Below, in pieces: positions 9,587 to 18,488 of a stretch of 64,000 bases of DNA. The notes below the pieces were generated by a model. The model was not told where the DNA came from. It did no database searches and saw nothing but the letters and a program-made list of their open reading frames with translations. The stretch is from Burkholderia sp. GAS332 (GTDB taxonomy: Bacteria; Pseudomonadota; Gammaproteobacteria; Burkholderiales; Burkholderiaceae), in contig FSRV01000002.1 in assembly GCA_900142905.1 (NCBI GenBank), positions 2,542,001 through 2,606,000 of the forward strand, in the 5' to 3' direction. The stretch's first letter is position 1, and each line of letters starts with the position of its first letter. The translations under genes were made by a program, and so were the position numbers.

Positions 9587-10526
9587 GAAGCTCCTTGCGT
9601 GGGATGTTGCATGGGCTGGGTGGGCTGACCGGCAGCGGATCGGCCAGCGCGGCGAACTGCGCCCATGCCGCCGCAGCGTTGGGTCTGAGGGAGCGGTTGC
9701 GGCGATGCACGAGCAGCGTCGTCAGATTCACCTCGGGGACCAGCGGCCGGCTCACCAGTGAGGCGCTGGGCGTGGGCCAATGTCCATCAACGGGTAAGAC
9801 ACCGATGCCGATACCCAGCTCCACCATGCGCGACACCGCCGCGACGTGTCCGAGTTCCTGCACTGGCCGTCGCTTCAGGCCATGCGCGCTGAAAGCGAGC
9901 TCGAGCGCCGCGCGCATGCCCGCATCGGCATTCAGCGTGACGAGCGCGCATTCCTGCAACGCGCGCCATGCGACGCCGGCTTGCTGCGCCAGCGGATGCG
10001 CTGGCGGCATCACCACATGGAGTGGCGTCGTGAAAACCACTTGCGCGTGCAACTGATCGGCGACCAGGGGCTCCGCCACCGAAACCACGCCGAAGTCCAC
10101 TTCCCCCTGTTCGACGCTCGCGAGCACACAGCTTTGCGGTTGATCCTTGACGGACACGATCAGCTCGGGAAACGCCGACGCACAACGAGCAAGTCCCTGC
10201 GCCACCCAGCTCGACGACAGCACGGGATTGCTCGCCAGCACAACCACGCCTGTGTGTCCGTCAAAAGCAGCACGCTCCTCGCGCAGCGTCAGTTCGATTT
10301 CATCGAGCAGGCGCCCGATTCTGCGCTCCAGACTCACGCCCGCATGAGTCAGTTCGACCTGGCGCGTGGTGCGGTCGAACAGTTTCAATTCGACCGCGTC
10401 TTCCAGTTCGCGCACACAACGGCTCACCGCCGACTGCGTCAGATCGAACTGGCGCGCCGCGCGCGTAAAGCTCCGTTCACGCGCGACGGCGACAAACACC
10501 TTGAGTTGCTGTAGCGAGACATTCAT
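9573..10526 (-). CDS. LysR-family transcriptional regulator
   Basis: The N-terminal winged HTH (residues 1-60: LQQLKVFVAVARERSFTRAA, then LTQSAVSRCVRELED) is followed by a LysR substrate domain. Length is 317 residues. It is followed directly, with a 14 bp overlap, by the aldehyde dehydrogenase gene on the same strand. This is unusual for LysR genes, which more often face their targets. It probably controls that gene and perhaps the transporter 30 bp upstream. The effector is unknown. Confidence 0.88.
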   Translation of the reverse strand: MNVSLQQLKVFVAVARERSFTRAARQFDLTQSAVSRCVRELEDAVELKLFDRTTRQVELTHAGVSLERRIGRLLDEIELTLREERAAFDGHTGVVVLASNPVLSSSWVAQGLARCASAFPELIVSVKDQPQSCVLASVEQGEVDFGVVSVAEPLVADQLHAQVVFTTPLHVVMPPAHPLAQQAGVAWRALQECALVTLNADAGMRAALELAFSAHGLKRRPVQELGHVAAVSRMVELGIGIGVLPVDGHWPTPSASLVSRPLVPEVNLTTLLVHRRNRSLRPNAAAAWAQFAALADPLPVSPPSPCNIPRKELHDGN

Positions 10527-10556
10527 GACGTCACTGCCGGGCGTGGGCCGCTCACC

Positions 10557-11897
10557 CTATTCCCCTGACTGCTCAGGCCAACCGCCAAGCCGCGAGGTCT
10601 TCCTGCCGGCCGCAGCCAGCACGCCCTGCGGCTGGTTGTGCGCTTCGATCCAGCGCGAGCGCATGGGCGCGAGAACGAACTTCGCCGAAATGCCCGCGGC
10701 GATCGTGACCACGGCGGAAACGATCATGACGAGACTCCATCCGCCCGTGGCCGACAGCACCGAAGCGATCGGCACGAGCAGTGAGGCCGTGCCCTTCGCG
10801 GTGTACAAGGTGCCCGCGTTGGCCGCCGCATATTTGCTGCCGAAGGTGTCGGCGCAAATCGCCGGAAAGATGGAAAAGATTTCGCCCCAGAACAGGAAGA
10901 TCAGCGCGGCGAACGTCATGAACGCATACGGATTGCTGCCGTACTGCATAAGGCCGAGCAACGCGAGGCCCTCACCGATGAAGATCACGAACATCGTATT
11001 TTCACGGCCGAGTTTGTCGGAGATGAAACCGCACAGCGGACGGGTTAAACCGTTGCAGACGTTGTCGATGGAAAGCGTGGCGGTGAGCAGCGGCAAGGTC
11101 ATGCCGAAGATCGTCATCGGAATGCGCGCGAGCCCCCAGTCTTTCGCGATCGGGCCGAGTTGCGCGGTCGCCATCAAGCCACCCGCCGCCACGGCGACAA
11201 ACGACACGTAGATCACCCAGAACACCGGTGTCTTGATCATCTGGCCCGGCGTGTAATCGACTTTGGTGACGGCGAACTTCTTCTGCGGTGCGGCTTGCTG
11301 ACGCAAGTTCGGTTTCTTCAACAGCAACGCGAGCGCAAGTATGCAAACACCCTGCAGGATGCCGAAGAAAAAGAAGGTGTGCTCGTAACCCGAGCGCGTG
11401 ATCATGCTGGCGATCGGAATCACGGTGACCGCCGCGCCGGCGCCAAAACCGGCTGCAGTCAGACCGGCCGCCAGGCCGCGGCGGTCCGGAAACCATTTCA
11501 ACGCATTGCCGACGCACGTACCGTACACCCCGCCCGCGCCGATCCCGGCAATGACCGCTGATACATACAGCATCGGCAAGGTCGTCGCATACGAATTGAT
11601 GACCCACGCGAGACCGGCGCATACCGCGCCGCCGGCGACTACCGGGCGTGGTCCGAACTTGTCGACCAGCCAGCCCTCCACCGGCACGAGCCACGTTTCA
11701 GTGAGGATAAAGATAGCGAAGGCGAGTTGAATGGATGCTTCACCCCAGTGATGCCTCGCATTCATCGGCGTGACGAACAACGTCCATGCATATTGCAGAT
11801 TGGCCACCAATGCCATGCACATCATGCCGATGACGAGCTGCCACCAACGGTTCGCCCAGAATACGCGTGCCGTGGCTTGCTGAGTGATATCGTCCAT
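10557..11897 (-). CDS. OFA-family oxalate:formate antiporter-like MFS transporter
   Basis: A 12-helix major facilitator of the oxalate/formate antiporter family. By hand alignment to OxlT of Oxalobacter formigenes, both charged residues needed for oxalate binding are kept. OxlT Arg272 corresponds to Arg286 (CNGLTRPLCGF) and OxlT Lys355 to Lys368 (LYTAKGTAS). This supports a dicarboxylate such as oxalate as substrate. Length is 446 residues with a C-terminal cytoplasmic tail. It faces the LysR gene at 12270 across a 372 bp divergent region and lies 30 bp before the other LysR gene. It shares the region with Frc, which makes oxalyl-CoA. Confidence 0.85.
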   Translation of the reverse strand: MDDITQQATARVFWANRWWQLVIGMMCMALVANLQYAWTLFVTPMNARHHWGEASIQLAFAIFILTETWLVPVEGWLVDKFGPRPVVAGGAVCAGLAWVINSYATTLPMLYVSAVIAGIGAGGVYGTCVGNALKWFPDRRGLAAGLTAAGFGAGAAVTVIPIASMITRSGYEHTFFFFGILQGVCILALALLLKKPNLRQQAAPQKKFAVTKVDYTPGQMIKTPVFWVIYVSFVAVAAGGLMATAQLGPIAKDWGLARIPMTIFGMTLPLLTATLSIDNVCNGLTRPLCGFISDKLGRENTMFVIFIGEGLALLGLMQYGSNPYAFMTFAALIFLFWGEIFSIFPAICADTFGSKYAAANAGTLYTAKGTASLLVPIASVLSATGGWSLVMIVSAVVTIAAGISAKFVLAPMRSRWIEAHNQPQGVLAAAGRKTSRLGGWPEQSGE

Positions 11898-12269
11898 GCG
11901 CCTTGTCTCCGCTTTTTATCGGGTGCAGCCGGCAGTCACGCCGCACCGTATGCGTCTCACCTTAAGGTTATGACCCGAATAGCCCCGCCATTCGGGAATA
12001 TTTGATATTTGCGTCTTTAATTCGCATCCGTTAAAAACCGCCGCACTTGAATTACCGCATTGCGGGCCAGTTCTTTATTCCGATCAATTAGGCATCAGCA
12101 CTGCTTGAACTTTTCGCTGCATCCCCCACTGCGCCTCGAATCCACGCGTTAACCCGAGCGCTGCGCCGACAATTCCCCTTCTTATACGGACCCATGCTAG
12201 GGTCATTGCTGAATTACTAATAATTAAAGTTTGTTATTATGTTGATTCACGTTTGCTTATACATCGGTC
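11898..12269. promoter_or_regulatory. Divergent promoter region, OxlT-like transporter / LysR
   Basis: A 372 bp AT-rich gap between two divergent genes, the classic layout for a LysR regulator and its target. It holds the dyad listed separately at 12218-12239. No small ORF with a convincing ribosome site is seen. Confidence 0.5.
12218..12239. promoter_or_regulatory. Candidate LysR-type operator dyad
   Basis: TAATAA at 12218-12223 and TTATTA at 12234-12239 form perfect 6 bp arms with a 10 bp spacer, 31 bp before the LysR start codon. The position fits autoregulation. The site is AT-rich, so a chance match is possible. Confidence 0.4.
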
Positions 12270-13217
12270 ATGACGATGCGCAATGCGACTCTTCGGCAAC
12301 TCAAGGTCTTTGAAACGGTGGCGCGCCACCTGAGCTTCTCGCGCGCCGCGGAAGAATTGCATCTGACGCAGCCCGCCGTCTCCACCCAGGTCCGGCAACT
12401 CGAGGAACACGCAGGGCTGCCGCTGTTCGAACAGCTCGGCAAAAAAATCTATCTGACGCCGGCCGGCACCGAGATGCTTCATTACAGCCGCGCGATCATT
12501 CAGCAGTTCCACGAAGTCGATGAAGCGATGAGTCAGCTCAAGGGCGTCTCCGGCGGCAAGCTGAACGTCGCAGTGATCAGCGCGGGCGACTACTTCTTTC
12601 CACGCGTGCTGGCTGAATTCACACGGCGCTACTCGGGTGTCGTGCTCAATCTCGCCGTGCACAATCGCGAGGAACTGCTGCATCAACTCGCGACCAACCA
12701 GACCGATCTCGCGGTGATGGTGCGCCCGCCGCACGAAACCGACGCGACCAACGAGTCGTTCGCGCCGCACCCTTATGTGATCGTCGCGGCGCCCACGCAT
12801 CCGCTCGCGCACAAGCGCAACATCAAGATGAACCAGTTGGCGAGCGAGGCCTTCATCGTGCGCGAGCGCGGCTCGGACACATGGAATTCGATGGAGGAAG
12901 GCTTCGCCGGCCGTCTCGCCAATCTTAAGATCGCGATGGAGATCAAGAGCACCGAGACGATCAAGCAAGCCGTGATCGCCGGCATGGGCATCGCATTCCT
13001 GTCCGCGCATACCATCAGTCTCGAGTTGCAGCTCGGTCATCTGGTCGTGCTCGACGTCGAGACCTTTCCCGTCATGCTTAACTGGTACGTCGTGCATCGG
13101 AAAAACAAGCGCCTGCCGCCGGTGGCGGTCGCTTTCAAACGCTTCCTGATGGAGGAAGGCGCGAATCTGATCGAGAAGATCACGCGCGTGAAGGAATTGA
13201 GCGTGTATAAGCAGTAG
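12270..13217 (+). CDS. LysR-family transcriptional regulator (CbbR-like)
   Basis: The N-terminal HTH (TLRQLKVFETVARHLSFSRA, then LTQPAVSTQVRQLEEH) and the effector domain resemble the CbbR branch of LysR regulators, which respond to metabolites linked to C1 or redox metabolism. Length is 315 residues. A second ATG at 12276 is an alternative start. It stands divergent to the OxlT-like transporter, which is its likely target. Oxalate, formate or a downstream metabolite as effector is inference only. Confidence 0.88.
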   Translation: MTMRNATLRQLKVFETVARHLSFSRAAEELHLTQPAVSTQVRQLEEHAGLPLFEQLGKKIYLTPAGTEMLHYSRAIIQQFHEVDEAMSQLKGVSGGKLNVAVISAGDYFFPRVLAEFTRRYSGVVLNLAVHNREELLHQLATNQTDLAVMVRPPHETDATNESFAPHPYVIVAAPTHPLAHKRNIKMNQLASEAFIVRERGSDTWNSMEEGFAGRLANLKIAMEIKSTETIKQAVIAGMGIAFLSAHTISLELQLGHLVVLDVETFPVMLNWYVVHRKNKRLPPVAVAFKRFLMEEGANLIEKITRVKELSVYKQ

Positions 13218-13333
13218 GCTATGGAAAGCCAATAAGACTTCAACTACAGCGAATTCACGGCAATCGGCGAGTAAAGGCTTCGGCGGGGCGATCCCGCCAT
13301 TCGCGCTGCTTGCCGCTCGACGCGTCGGTCTAT

Positions 13334-13978
13334 TCATCTTTGACGGGACATCGCGCGGCAAGCGGAGCGTTGGCGGACCGACCCGCGCCTTTGTGCGCCC
13401 ATGTTCCCGCTGCAATGCCAGCCGCGGCGGTACCGGTATGCTGCCGCGCGCACCGTGCCGGGTGCTATCTCACGCAGCACCCATGCCTGCTCTTCATCAC
13501 CGTGCCATTCAATACGCGCCAATAGTCCGTGCCGCTCGAGCGCAAATCCCTGGCAATGTCCGGCGAACGCATGCGTGTGTGAATAGCGATCGTTCGAATA
13601 CGCGCGATTGATCGTCAGATGCGTGCCTAACGCAACGGCAAGCGCGCTCGTCGCAAGCAGCGCAGCGAGTCCGAACGGCTGCGCATGTTCAGTAACGAAG
13701 CCATAACCCAGCCATCCACACAGCAGCAGCGCCGACACATTGACAATGCCATGACCCGGACGCGCTGCCGCGCTCATATCCAACGTGCCGCGCAGTTTGC
13801 AGAATGCGATTGCGGAAGTGGCGAAGACCAGCGCACCAATGAAGACCGCCGCATAGAGTTCAATGCGTTCGACATCCTCCTGCGCCACCGCCAAAAGATA
13901 GCGCGCAAACCCGGCCGCCATGACAGCGAGCCCCATGGCGCTACCCAGCAACGCAACGAGCCTCCGCCGTCGCGTCAT
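13334..13978 (-). CDS. Hypothetical four-helix membrane protein
   Basis: Not recognised. The 214-residue protein has four clear hydrophobic segments, at about residues 6-28, 42-62, 80-98 and 104-125. A soluble basic C-terminal part of about 90 residues follows (EWHGDEEQAWVLREIAPG, then Arg-rich). Its start overlaps the end of the FAH-family gene by 4 bp, so it is the last gene of the oxc-like/frc/FAH operon. The Arg-rich tail after residue 180 looks less like normal protein and may mark decay or a frameshift near the end. Confidence 0.55.
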   Translation of the reverse strand: MTRRRRLVALLGSAMGLAVMAAGFARYLLAVAQEDVERIELYAAVFIGALVFATSAIAFCKLRGTLDMSAAARPGHGIVNVSALLLCGWLGYGFVTEHAQPFGLAALLATSALAVALGTHLTINRAYSNDRYSHTHAFAGHCQGFALERHGLLARIEWHGDEEQAWVLREIAPGTVRAAAYRYRRGWHCSGNMGAQRRGSVRQRSACRAMSRQR

Positions 13979-14763
13979 AGCGCTACCTCACGCACAGCAG
14001 CAGCCAACGTGTTGCTTAGCGTGCCGATCCCATCGATCGTGATCGTTACCGTCGCGCCGTCCTTGATCGATCCAACGCCGACCGACGTGCCGCACGCGAT
14101 CACGTCACCCGGTTCGAGCGTGAGGTCCTGTGAAATCAGACGCACCTGCTCGGCCGGCGAAAACACCATATCCGCGAGCGGATAGTTCTGCCGCTCCACA
14201 CCGTCGAGTGCCGTCACGAGACGCGCTGCGCGCCAGTCGAAACCGGAGACGATCGAGGGTCCGATGCAGCAGAACGTGTCGAAGCCCTTCGCGCGGCACC
14301 ACTGCGGGAAGTGAGGATTCTCGTTCAGCAGATCAGCGGCGGTAACGTCGTTGATGAGCGTGTAGCCAAAGATCGATTCCGCAGCCTCTTCAGCACTCGC
14401 GTCGCGACAGCGCCGTCCGATCACGATGCCGAGCTCGCCTTCGTAGACGATCTTCCCCGTGTAACTGGGTGGCCGGCGGATCGGTTCACCCGAACCGATC
14501 ACCGATTCCGCCGGCTTCAGCAGAAATAACGGATGCGCCGGCACAGGTTTGTCGAGCTTCGCCGCGAGCGCGTGATAGTTATTCCACAACGCAACGATCT
14601 TGCCCGGCGCACAAGGCGCGAGCGGCGTGAGGGCACGTGTCGACAACACCGCGCCGGTCGGCACCGGTTGATCGAGACTTTCGTATTCGTGCAGATAACC
14701 GCCTTCCACCCGGCCGAAAACGACTTTACCGTCGCTCGACATGAAACGCATCCACGCATCCAT
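13975..14763 (-). CDS. Fumarylacetoacetate hydrolase (FAH) family protein
   Basis: The C-terminal FAH domain has the metal ligands in VYEGELGIVIGR (two Glu) and NDVTAADL (Asp). Length of 262 residues fits the FAHD1/HpcE-like group, whose members are acylpyruvate hydrolases, oxaloacetate decarboxylases or hydratase/isomerases. It lies third in an operon with a type III CoA-transferase and a ThDP enzyme, so a 2-oxo acid or 1,3-dicarbonyl linked to oxalate metabolism is plausible. The family is clear; the reaction is not. Confidence 0.82.
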   Translation of the reverse strand: MDAWMRFMSSDGKVVFGRVEGGYLHEYESLDQPVPTGAVLSTRALTPLAPCAPGKIVALWNNYHALAAKLDKPVPAHPLFLLKPAESVIGSGEPIRRPPSYTGKIVYEGELGIVIGRRCRDASAEEAAESIFGYTLINDVTAADLLNENPHFPQWCRAKGFDTFCCIGPSIVSGFDWRAARLVTALDGVERQNYPLADMVFSPAEQVRLISQDLTLEPGDVIACGTSVGVGSIKDGATVTITIDGIGTLSNTLAAAVREVAL

Positions 14764-14794
14764 ACGTCGCTCCTTGACCTGTCACGTTGAGCGC

Positions 14795-16042
14795 TCAGAT
14801 TGCGCCGGCGGTCCGCAATGCGCTGATCTGCTCGGGCGAGTAGCCGAGTTCGGCCATCACCTCGTCGGTGTGTTCACCCAGCAGCGGTGAGCGTTTGACT
14901 TCGGTTGGGCTGTCGGACAGTTTGATAGGATTGCCGACCGTTAAATACTTGCCGCGAGTCGGATGATCCACTTCGACAATCGTGCCGGTTTTGCGCAGCG
15001 ACGGCTCTTCGGCGATTTCCTTCATCGACAGAATCGGTCCGCACGGGATGTCGTATTTGTTAAGAATCTGCATGGCCTCGAACTTGGTCTTGGTCATGGT
15101 CCAGCGCTCGATCTCGGCAAAGATGTCCTTCAGATGCGGCAAGCGAGCGGCAGGTGTCGCGTAGTCCGGATCGGTGGCCCATTCTTCCTTGCCGATTACG
15201 TTGCAGATCTTCGCCCACACCGGCGCCTGCGTGATGAAGTAGATATACGCATTAGGATCCGTCTCCCAGCCCTTGCACTTCAGAATCCAGCCCGGCTGAC
15301 CGCCACCCGAAGCGTTACCCGCGCGCGGCACCGCCTCACCGAACTCCCCGTTCGGATATTGCGGATACTCTTTCATCGTGCCGGTGCGTTCGAGCCGCTG
15401 CTGGTCGCGCAGCTTCACGCGGCACAGGTTCAGCACGCCGTCCTGCATGGCCGCGAGCACCTTCTGCCCGCGCCCGGTCTGCGTGCGCTGATACAGCGCC
15501 GTGACAATGCCCAGCGCCAGATGCAAACCCGTGCCGCTATCGCCGATCTGCGCGCCGGTCACCACGGGTGGCCCATCGTCGAAACCGGTGGTCGAGGCCG
15601 CGCCGCCCGCGCATTGCGCGACGTTCTCATAGACCTTGCAGTCCTCGTAAGGGCCGGGGCCAAAGCCCTTCACCGAAGCCACGATCATGCGCGGATTCAA
15701 TTCCTGGATCCGCTCCCAGGTGAAACCCATCCGGTCGAGCGCACCCGGTGCGAAATTCTCCACCAGCACGTCGCATTTCTGGATCAGCGTCTCGAGCACC
15801 TGCTTGCCTTCCGGGTTCTTGGTATCGATCGTGACCGAGCGTTTGTTGTGATTGAGCATCGTGAAGTACAAGCTGTCCACGTCGGGAATATCGCGTAGTT
15901 GCTCACGGGTGATATCGCCTGCTCCGGCCCGCTCCACCTTGATCACGTCCGCACCGAACCACGCGAGCAACTGCGTGCAGGTCGGGCCCGATTGCACATG
16001 CGTGAAATCGAGAATGCGCACACCGTCGAGTGCTTTGCTCAT
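14795..16042 (-). CDS. frc: Formyl-CoA:oxalate CoA-transferase
   Basis: Class III CoA-transferase that moves CoA from formyl-CoA (or succinyl-CoA in some enzymes) to oxalate. Long stretches match Oxalobacter Frc, such as [29 protein letters not shown] and [20 protein letters not shown]. The catalytic aspartate is Asp168 (GDSGTGLHL; Asp169 in Oxalobacter). The mobile tetraglycine loop is Ser-Gly-Gly-Gly here (residues 245-248). Length is 415 residues. It lies 29 bp after the ThDP enzyme gene. This is the strongest marker for oxalate metabolism in the window. Confidence 0.92.
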   Translation of the reverse strand: MSKALDGVRILDFTHVQSGPTCTQLLAWFGADVIKVERAGAGDITREQLRDIPDVDSLYFTMLNHNKRSVTIDTKNPEGKQVLETLIQKCDVLVENFAPGALDRMGFTWERIQELNPRMIVASVKGFGPGPYEDCKVYENVAQCAGGAASTTGFDDGPPVVTGAQIGDSGTGLHLALGIVTALYQRTQTGRGQKVLAAMQDGVLNLCRVKLRDQQRLERTGTMKEYPQYPNGEFGEAVPRAGNASGGGQPGWILKCKGWETDPNAYIYFITQAPVWAKICNVIGKEEWATDPDYATPAARLPHLKDIFAEIERWTMTKTKFEAMQILNKYDIPCGPILSMKEIAEEPSLRKTGTIVEVDHPTRGKYLTVGNPIKLSDSPTEVKRSPLLGEHTDEVMAELGYSPEQISALRTAGAI

Positions 16043-16071
16043 TTTTCAAGTCTCCAAAAGATCAGCGCGTT

Positions 16072-17835
16072 TTACTTGTACATGGTCTGATTCTTGGTCC
16101 CCGGCGCGTATTCGCGCGGGTCGACCCAGATATTCACGATCGCCGAGCGGCCCGTGCGATGAATCGCTTCGCGAGCGCGCTGCAATGCACCGGCTATCTG
16201 CGCCGGGTCGCGCACTTCTTCGCCATAACCGCCGAGCATTTCCGCGAACTTGCTGAACGGCACGTCGCTCAACAGATTGCCGACATTGCCGCGCGCTTCA
16301 CCGTACTTCGCGAGCTGGCCGTAGCGGATCTGGTTCATCGCCGAGTTATTGCCGATCACCGCGAGATACGGCGCGCCGAAACGGTTGGCCGTTTCCATGT
16401 CGAACGCCGTCATACCGAACGAGCCGTCGCCGTAGTAGCACAGCACTTCTTTCTGCGGATGCGCGAGCTTGGCGGCGAGTGCGAAGCCGGTGCCGACGCC
16501 GAGCGAGCCGAGCGCGCCTGGGTCCATCCATTGACCAGGACGGCGAGGACGCACCGCTTGCGCGGATATCGTGACGACGTCGCCGCCATCGCCGATGTAC
16601 ACGGTGTCGTCAGAGAGGAATTCGTTGAGTTCGTAAGCGACGCGATAGGGATGAATCGGCGTGCTATTGGACTTGAAAAGCGGCATCAGCTTTTCGGTTG
16701 CGATGGTTTCGGCGTCCTGCAACTGCGCCATCCATTTGAGTCGTGCCTGGCGCTTATCGTCTTTGAGACGGCCGCTCGCCGCCTGCAACACGGCAGCCAG
16801 AATCGCGCCCGGATCGCCGACCAGACCGAGATCGATATCGCGGTTCTTGCCGACCGTACGGTAGTCCATGTCGATCTGCACCAGCGTCAACTCTTTGCTA
16901 ATGCGCTTGCCGTAACCCATGCGGAAATCGAACGGCGTGCCGACGACGATCAGCACATCGGCATTCGCAAAAGCCTGCGAGCGCGTACGGTCGAAGTGAT
17001 GCGGATCGCCCGGCGGCAACAGTCCACGGCTGGCACCGTTGAAGTAGCCGGGAATGTCGAGACCGCGCAGCAGTGCAATCGCTTCTTCATGCCCGCGCGC
17101 GGTCCACACCTGCTGGCCGTACAGAATCGCGGGCCGCTCGGCATTGACGAGGATGTCGGCGAGTTTCTCGATATCGCGCGGATCGCCGATCGATCGGGTC
17201 GACGCCCGATAACGGCCCGGCTGCGGCACCACCGCGCGCGCCAACTCCACTTCACGGTCAAGCACGTCGCGGGGAATTTCCAGGTACGCCGGACCGGGCG
17301 CGCCGTTGAAGCATTCGCGCGCCGCCATCGAGATCATGTCCGCGACCCGCTCGGTGCTCGGCACGCTGGCGGCGAACTTGGTGATCGGCGCCATGATGTC
17401 CACGTGCGGCAGGTCTTGCAGCGAGCCCATCTTGTGCTGCGTCAGGGCGCCCTGCCCGCCGATATGCAAGACCGGACTCTCCGAGCGGAACGCTGTTGCG
17501 ATACCCGTCACCGCGTTCATGCACCCGGGGCCTGCGGTCGTCACCACGCAGCCGAGCTTGCCGGTCTGCCGTGCGTAACCGTCCGCTGCGTGCGCGGCGA
17601 CCTGCTCGTGGCGCACGTCGATAATGCGAATCCCTTCGTCGACACAACCGTCGTAGATATCGATGATGTGGCCACCGCACAGCGTGAAGATCGTGTCGAT
17701 CCCTTCGTTTTTCAGCGCTTTGGCAACCAGATGGCCACCCGAGACGACACCGGCATTGCGGGTCTTCTGCTTGAGCGTGTCTTCAGCCGTCGTGCTGCCC
17801 GTGGTGGGGTTCAGGGGTGAAACAACTGCAGACAT
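16072..17835 (-). CDS. ThDP-dependent acyl-CoA lyase/decarboxylase (ILVBL/HACL-like, oxc position)
   Basis: Three-domain ThDP enzyme of 587 residues. The activating glutamate is Glu77 (DVRHEQVAAHAADGYAR), and the cofactor motif runs from GDG at 469-471 to NN at 496-497. The N-terminal part (IFTLCGGHIIDIYDG) resembles ILVBL/HACL2-type 2-hydroxyacyl-CoA lyases and acetolactate-synthase-like proteins more than classical oxalyl-CoA decarboxylase, whose equivalent begins near GVVGIPIT. Its place directly before frc is where oxc normally lies. Oxalyl-CoA decarboxylase or acyloin-type lyase activity on formyl-CoA is therefore the leading guess. A good AGGAG site precedes the ATG. The leader carries a nested hairpin repeat. 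Confidence 0.78.
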   Translation of the reverse strand: MSAVVSPLNPTTGSTTAEDTLKQKTRNAGVVSGGHLVAKALKNEGIDTIFTLCGGHIIDIYDGCVDEGIRIIDVRHEQVAAHAADGYARQTGKLGCVVTTAGPGCMNAVTGIATAFRSESPVLHIGGQGALTQHKMGSLQDLPHVDIMAPITKFAASVPSTERVADMISMAARECFNGAPGPAYLEIPRDVLDREVELARAVVPQPGRYRASTRSIGDPRDIEKLADILVNAERPAILYGQQVWTARGHEEAIALLRGLDIPGYFNGASRGLLPPGDPHHFDRTRSQAFANADVLIVVGTPFDFRMGYGKRISKELTLVQIDMDYRTVGKNRDIDLGLVGDPGAILAAVLQAASGRLKDDKRQARLKWMAQLQDAETIATEKLMPLFKSNSTPIHPYRVAYELNEFLSDDTVYIGDGGDVVTISAQAVRPRRPGQWMDPGALGSLGVGTGFALAAKLAHPQKEVLCYYGDGSFGMTAFDMETANRFGAPYLAVIGNNSAMNQIRYGQLAKYGEARGNVGNLLSDVPFSKFAEMLGGYGEEVRDPAQIAGALQRAREAIHRTGRSAIVNIWVDPREYAPGTKNQTMYK

Positions 17836-17846
17836 GGTCGTCTCCT

Positions 17847-17944
17847 GTCGACTGGAGTTAGCGCTTTAGCTGTCGACCTGAGTTAGCGCTTCAGCGCTTA
17901 CTCAGGTCCCATGCAAAGCTCTTACTCCAGTCCCATGCAAAGCT
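17847..17944. repeat. Dispersed hairpin repeat, one copy nested in another
   Basis: A roughly 50 bp unit begins GTCGAC, holds a dyad of the type CCTGAGTTAGCGCT...AGCGCTTACTCAGG, and ends TCCCATGCAAAGCT. A complete unit lies at 17872-17920. It sits inside a second unit whose left half is 17847-17870 and whose right half is 17921-17944. The outer arms CTGGAGT and ACTCCAG still match. Read on the minus strand, the GTCGAC end runs straight into the AGGAG ribosome site of the ThDP enzyme gene. A single copy of the same unit lies at 43567-43616 in the same position before another gene. The intergenic stretch 17836-18488 holds this, two operator-like palindromes and a terminator. Confidence 0.85.
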
Positions 17945-18033
17945 GTCATCGGTTGTGTGCAACGGTTGTCGACGGACCTGCCCGCCTCGATAAAGTCCAC
18001 TTGCGCGGAAGTCTGGTCGATCTAACTACATAC

Positions 18034-18054
18034 GGTATGTGATATATCACATCC
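18034..18054. promoter_or_regulatory. Candidate GntR/FCD operator O1
   Basis: The core ATGTGATATATCACAT (18037-18052) is a perfect 16 bp palindrome within GGTATGTGATATATCACATCC. It lies about 200 bp before the ThDP enzyme start and downstream of the gntR gene. A strongly similar sequence recurs at 18203-18222 and a weaker one at 19482-19499. The neighbouring FCD-type GntR protein is the likely binder, by location only. Confidence 0.6.
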
Positions 18055-18202
18055 AATCAAGATCGATTTCGAAATGCGTCCGTCCCGAGGTTTCAGTGCT
18101 CAATGCTTGCGTGGCGTGCGTTTCAGCGAAATGTCATCGCATACTCACGTTCGATCCACGGGAAAACACCAGGTTATCGCCTACTTCCGTCTGTTTCTGC
18201 CT

Positions 18203-18222
18203 CTGTTGATATATCACATACC
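18203..18222. promoter_or_regulatory. Candidate GntR/FCD operator O2
   Basis: The sequence CTGTTGATATATCACATACC shares GATATATCACAT with O1. Its left half-site is degraded. It lies about 170 bp from O1 in the same leader region, a spacing that would permit cooperative or looped binding. Confidence 0.5.
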
Positions 18223-18414
18223 ATATTTTGTTGACCGTCAAGCTGTGCCTATCCCGCACTGCGCGGTGACAATTAGCTGGCAAAGAGACCGTGAACGCTC
18301 ATGACCATGAGCCGAAGACGCCGGCGGAATGCGACATGGGGAGACGATTTTGGGTGGCATCGCGTCGCGCCATTTGCTTGCCCGCCTCGCCTGACGCATG
18401 CGGATCGGAAAAGC

Positions 18415-18453
18415 AAAAAGGCCCGCGGTGATGACATCACCGCGGGCCTTTTT
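18415..18453. terminator. Bidirectional rho-independent terminator after gntR
   Basis: A run AAAAA, a perfect GC-rich stem GGCCCGCGGTGATG (18420-18433) with its complement at 18435-18448, then TTTTT. It lies 36 bp after the gntR stop and separates gntR from the ThDP enzyme/frc transcript, so the latter must have its own promoter between about 17.9 and 18.4 kb. Confidence 0.85.
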
Positions 18454-18488
18454 GCTTCCGTAGCGCCAATCAGGCGCCTAAGCAGCCA

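Noticed and set aside
16030..17820. 596-codon plus-strand frame opposite the ThDP enzyme gene
   Set aside because: Complement shadow of the ThDP enzyme with no domain pattern of its own.
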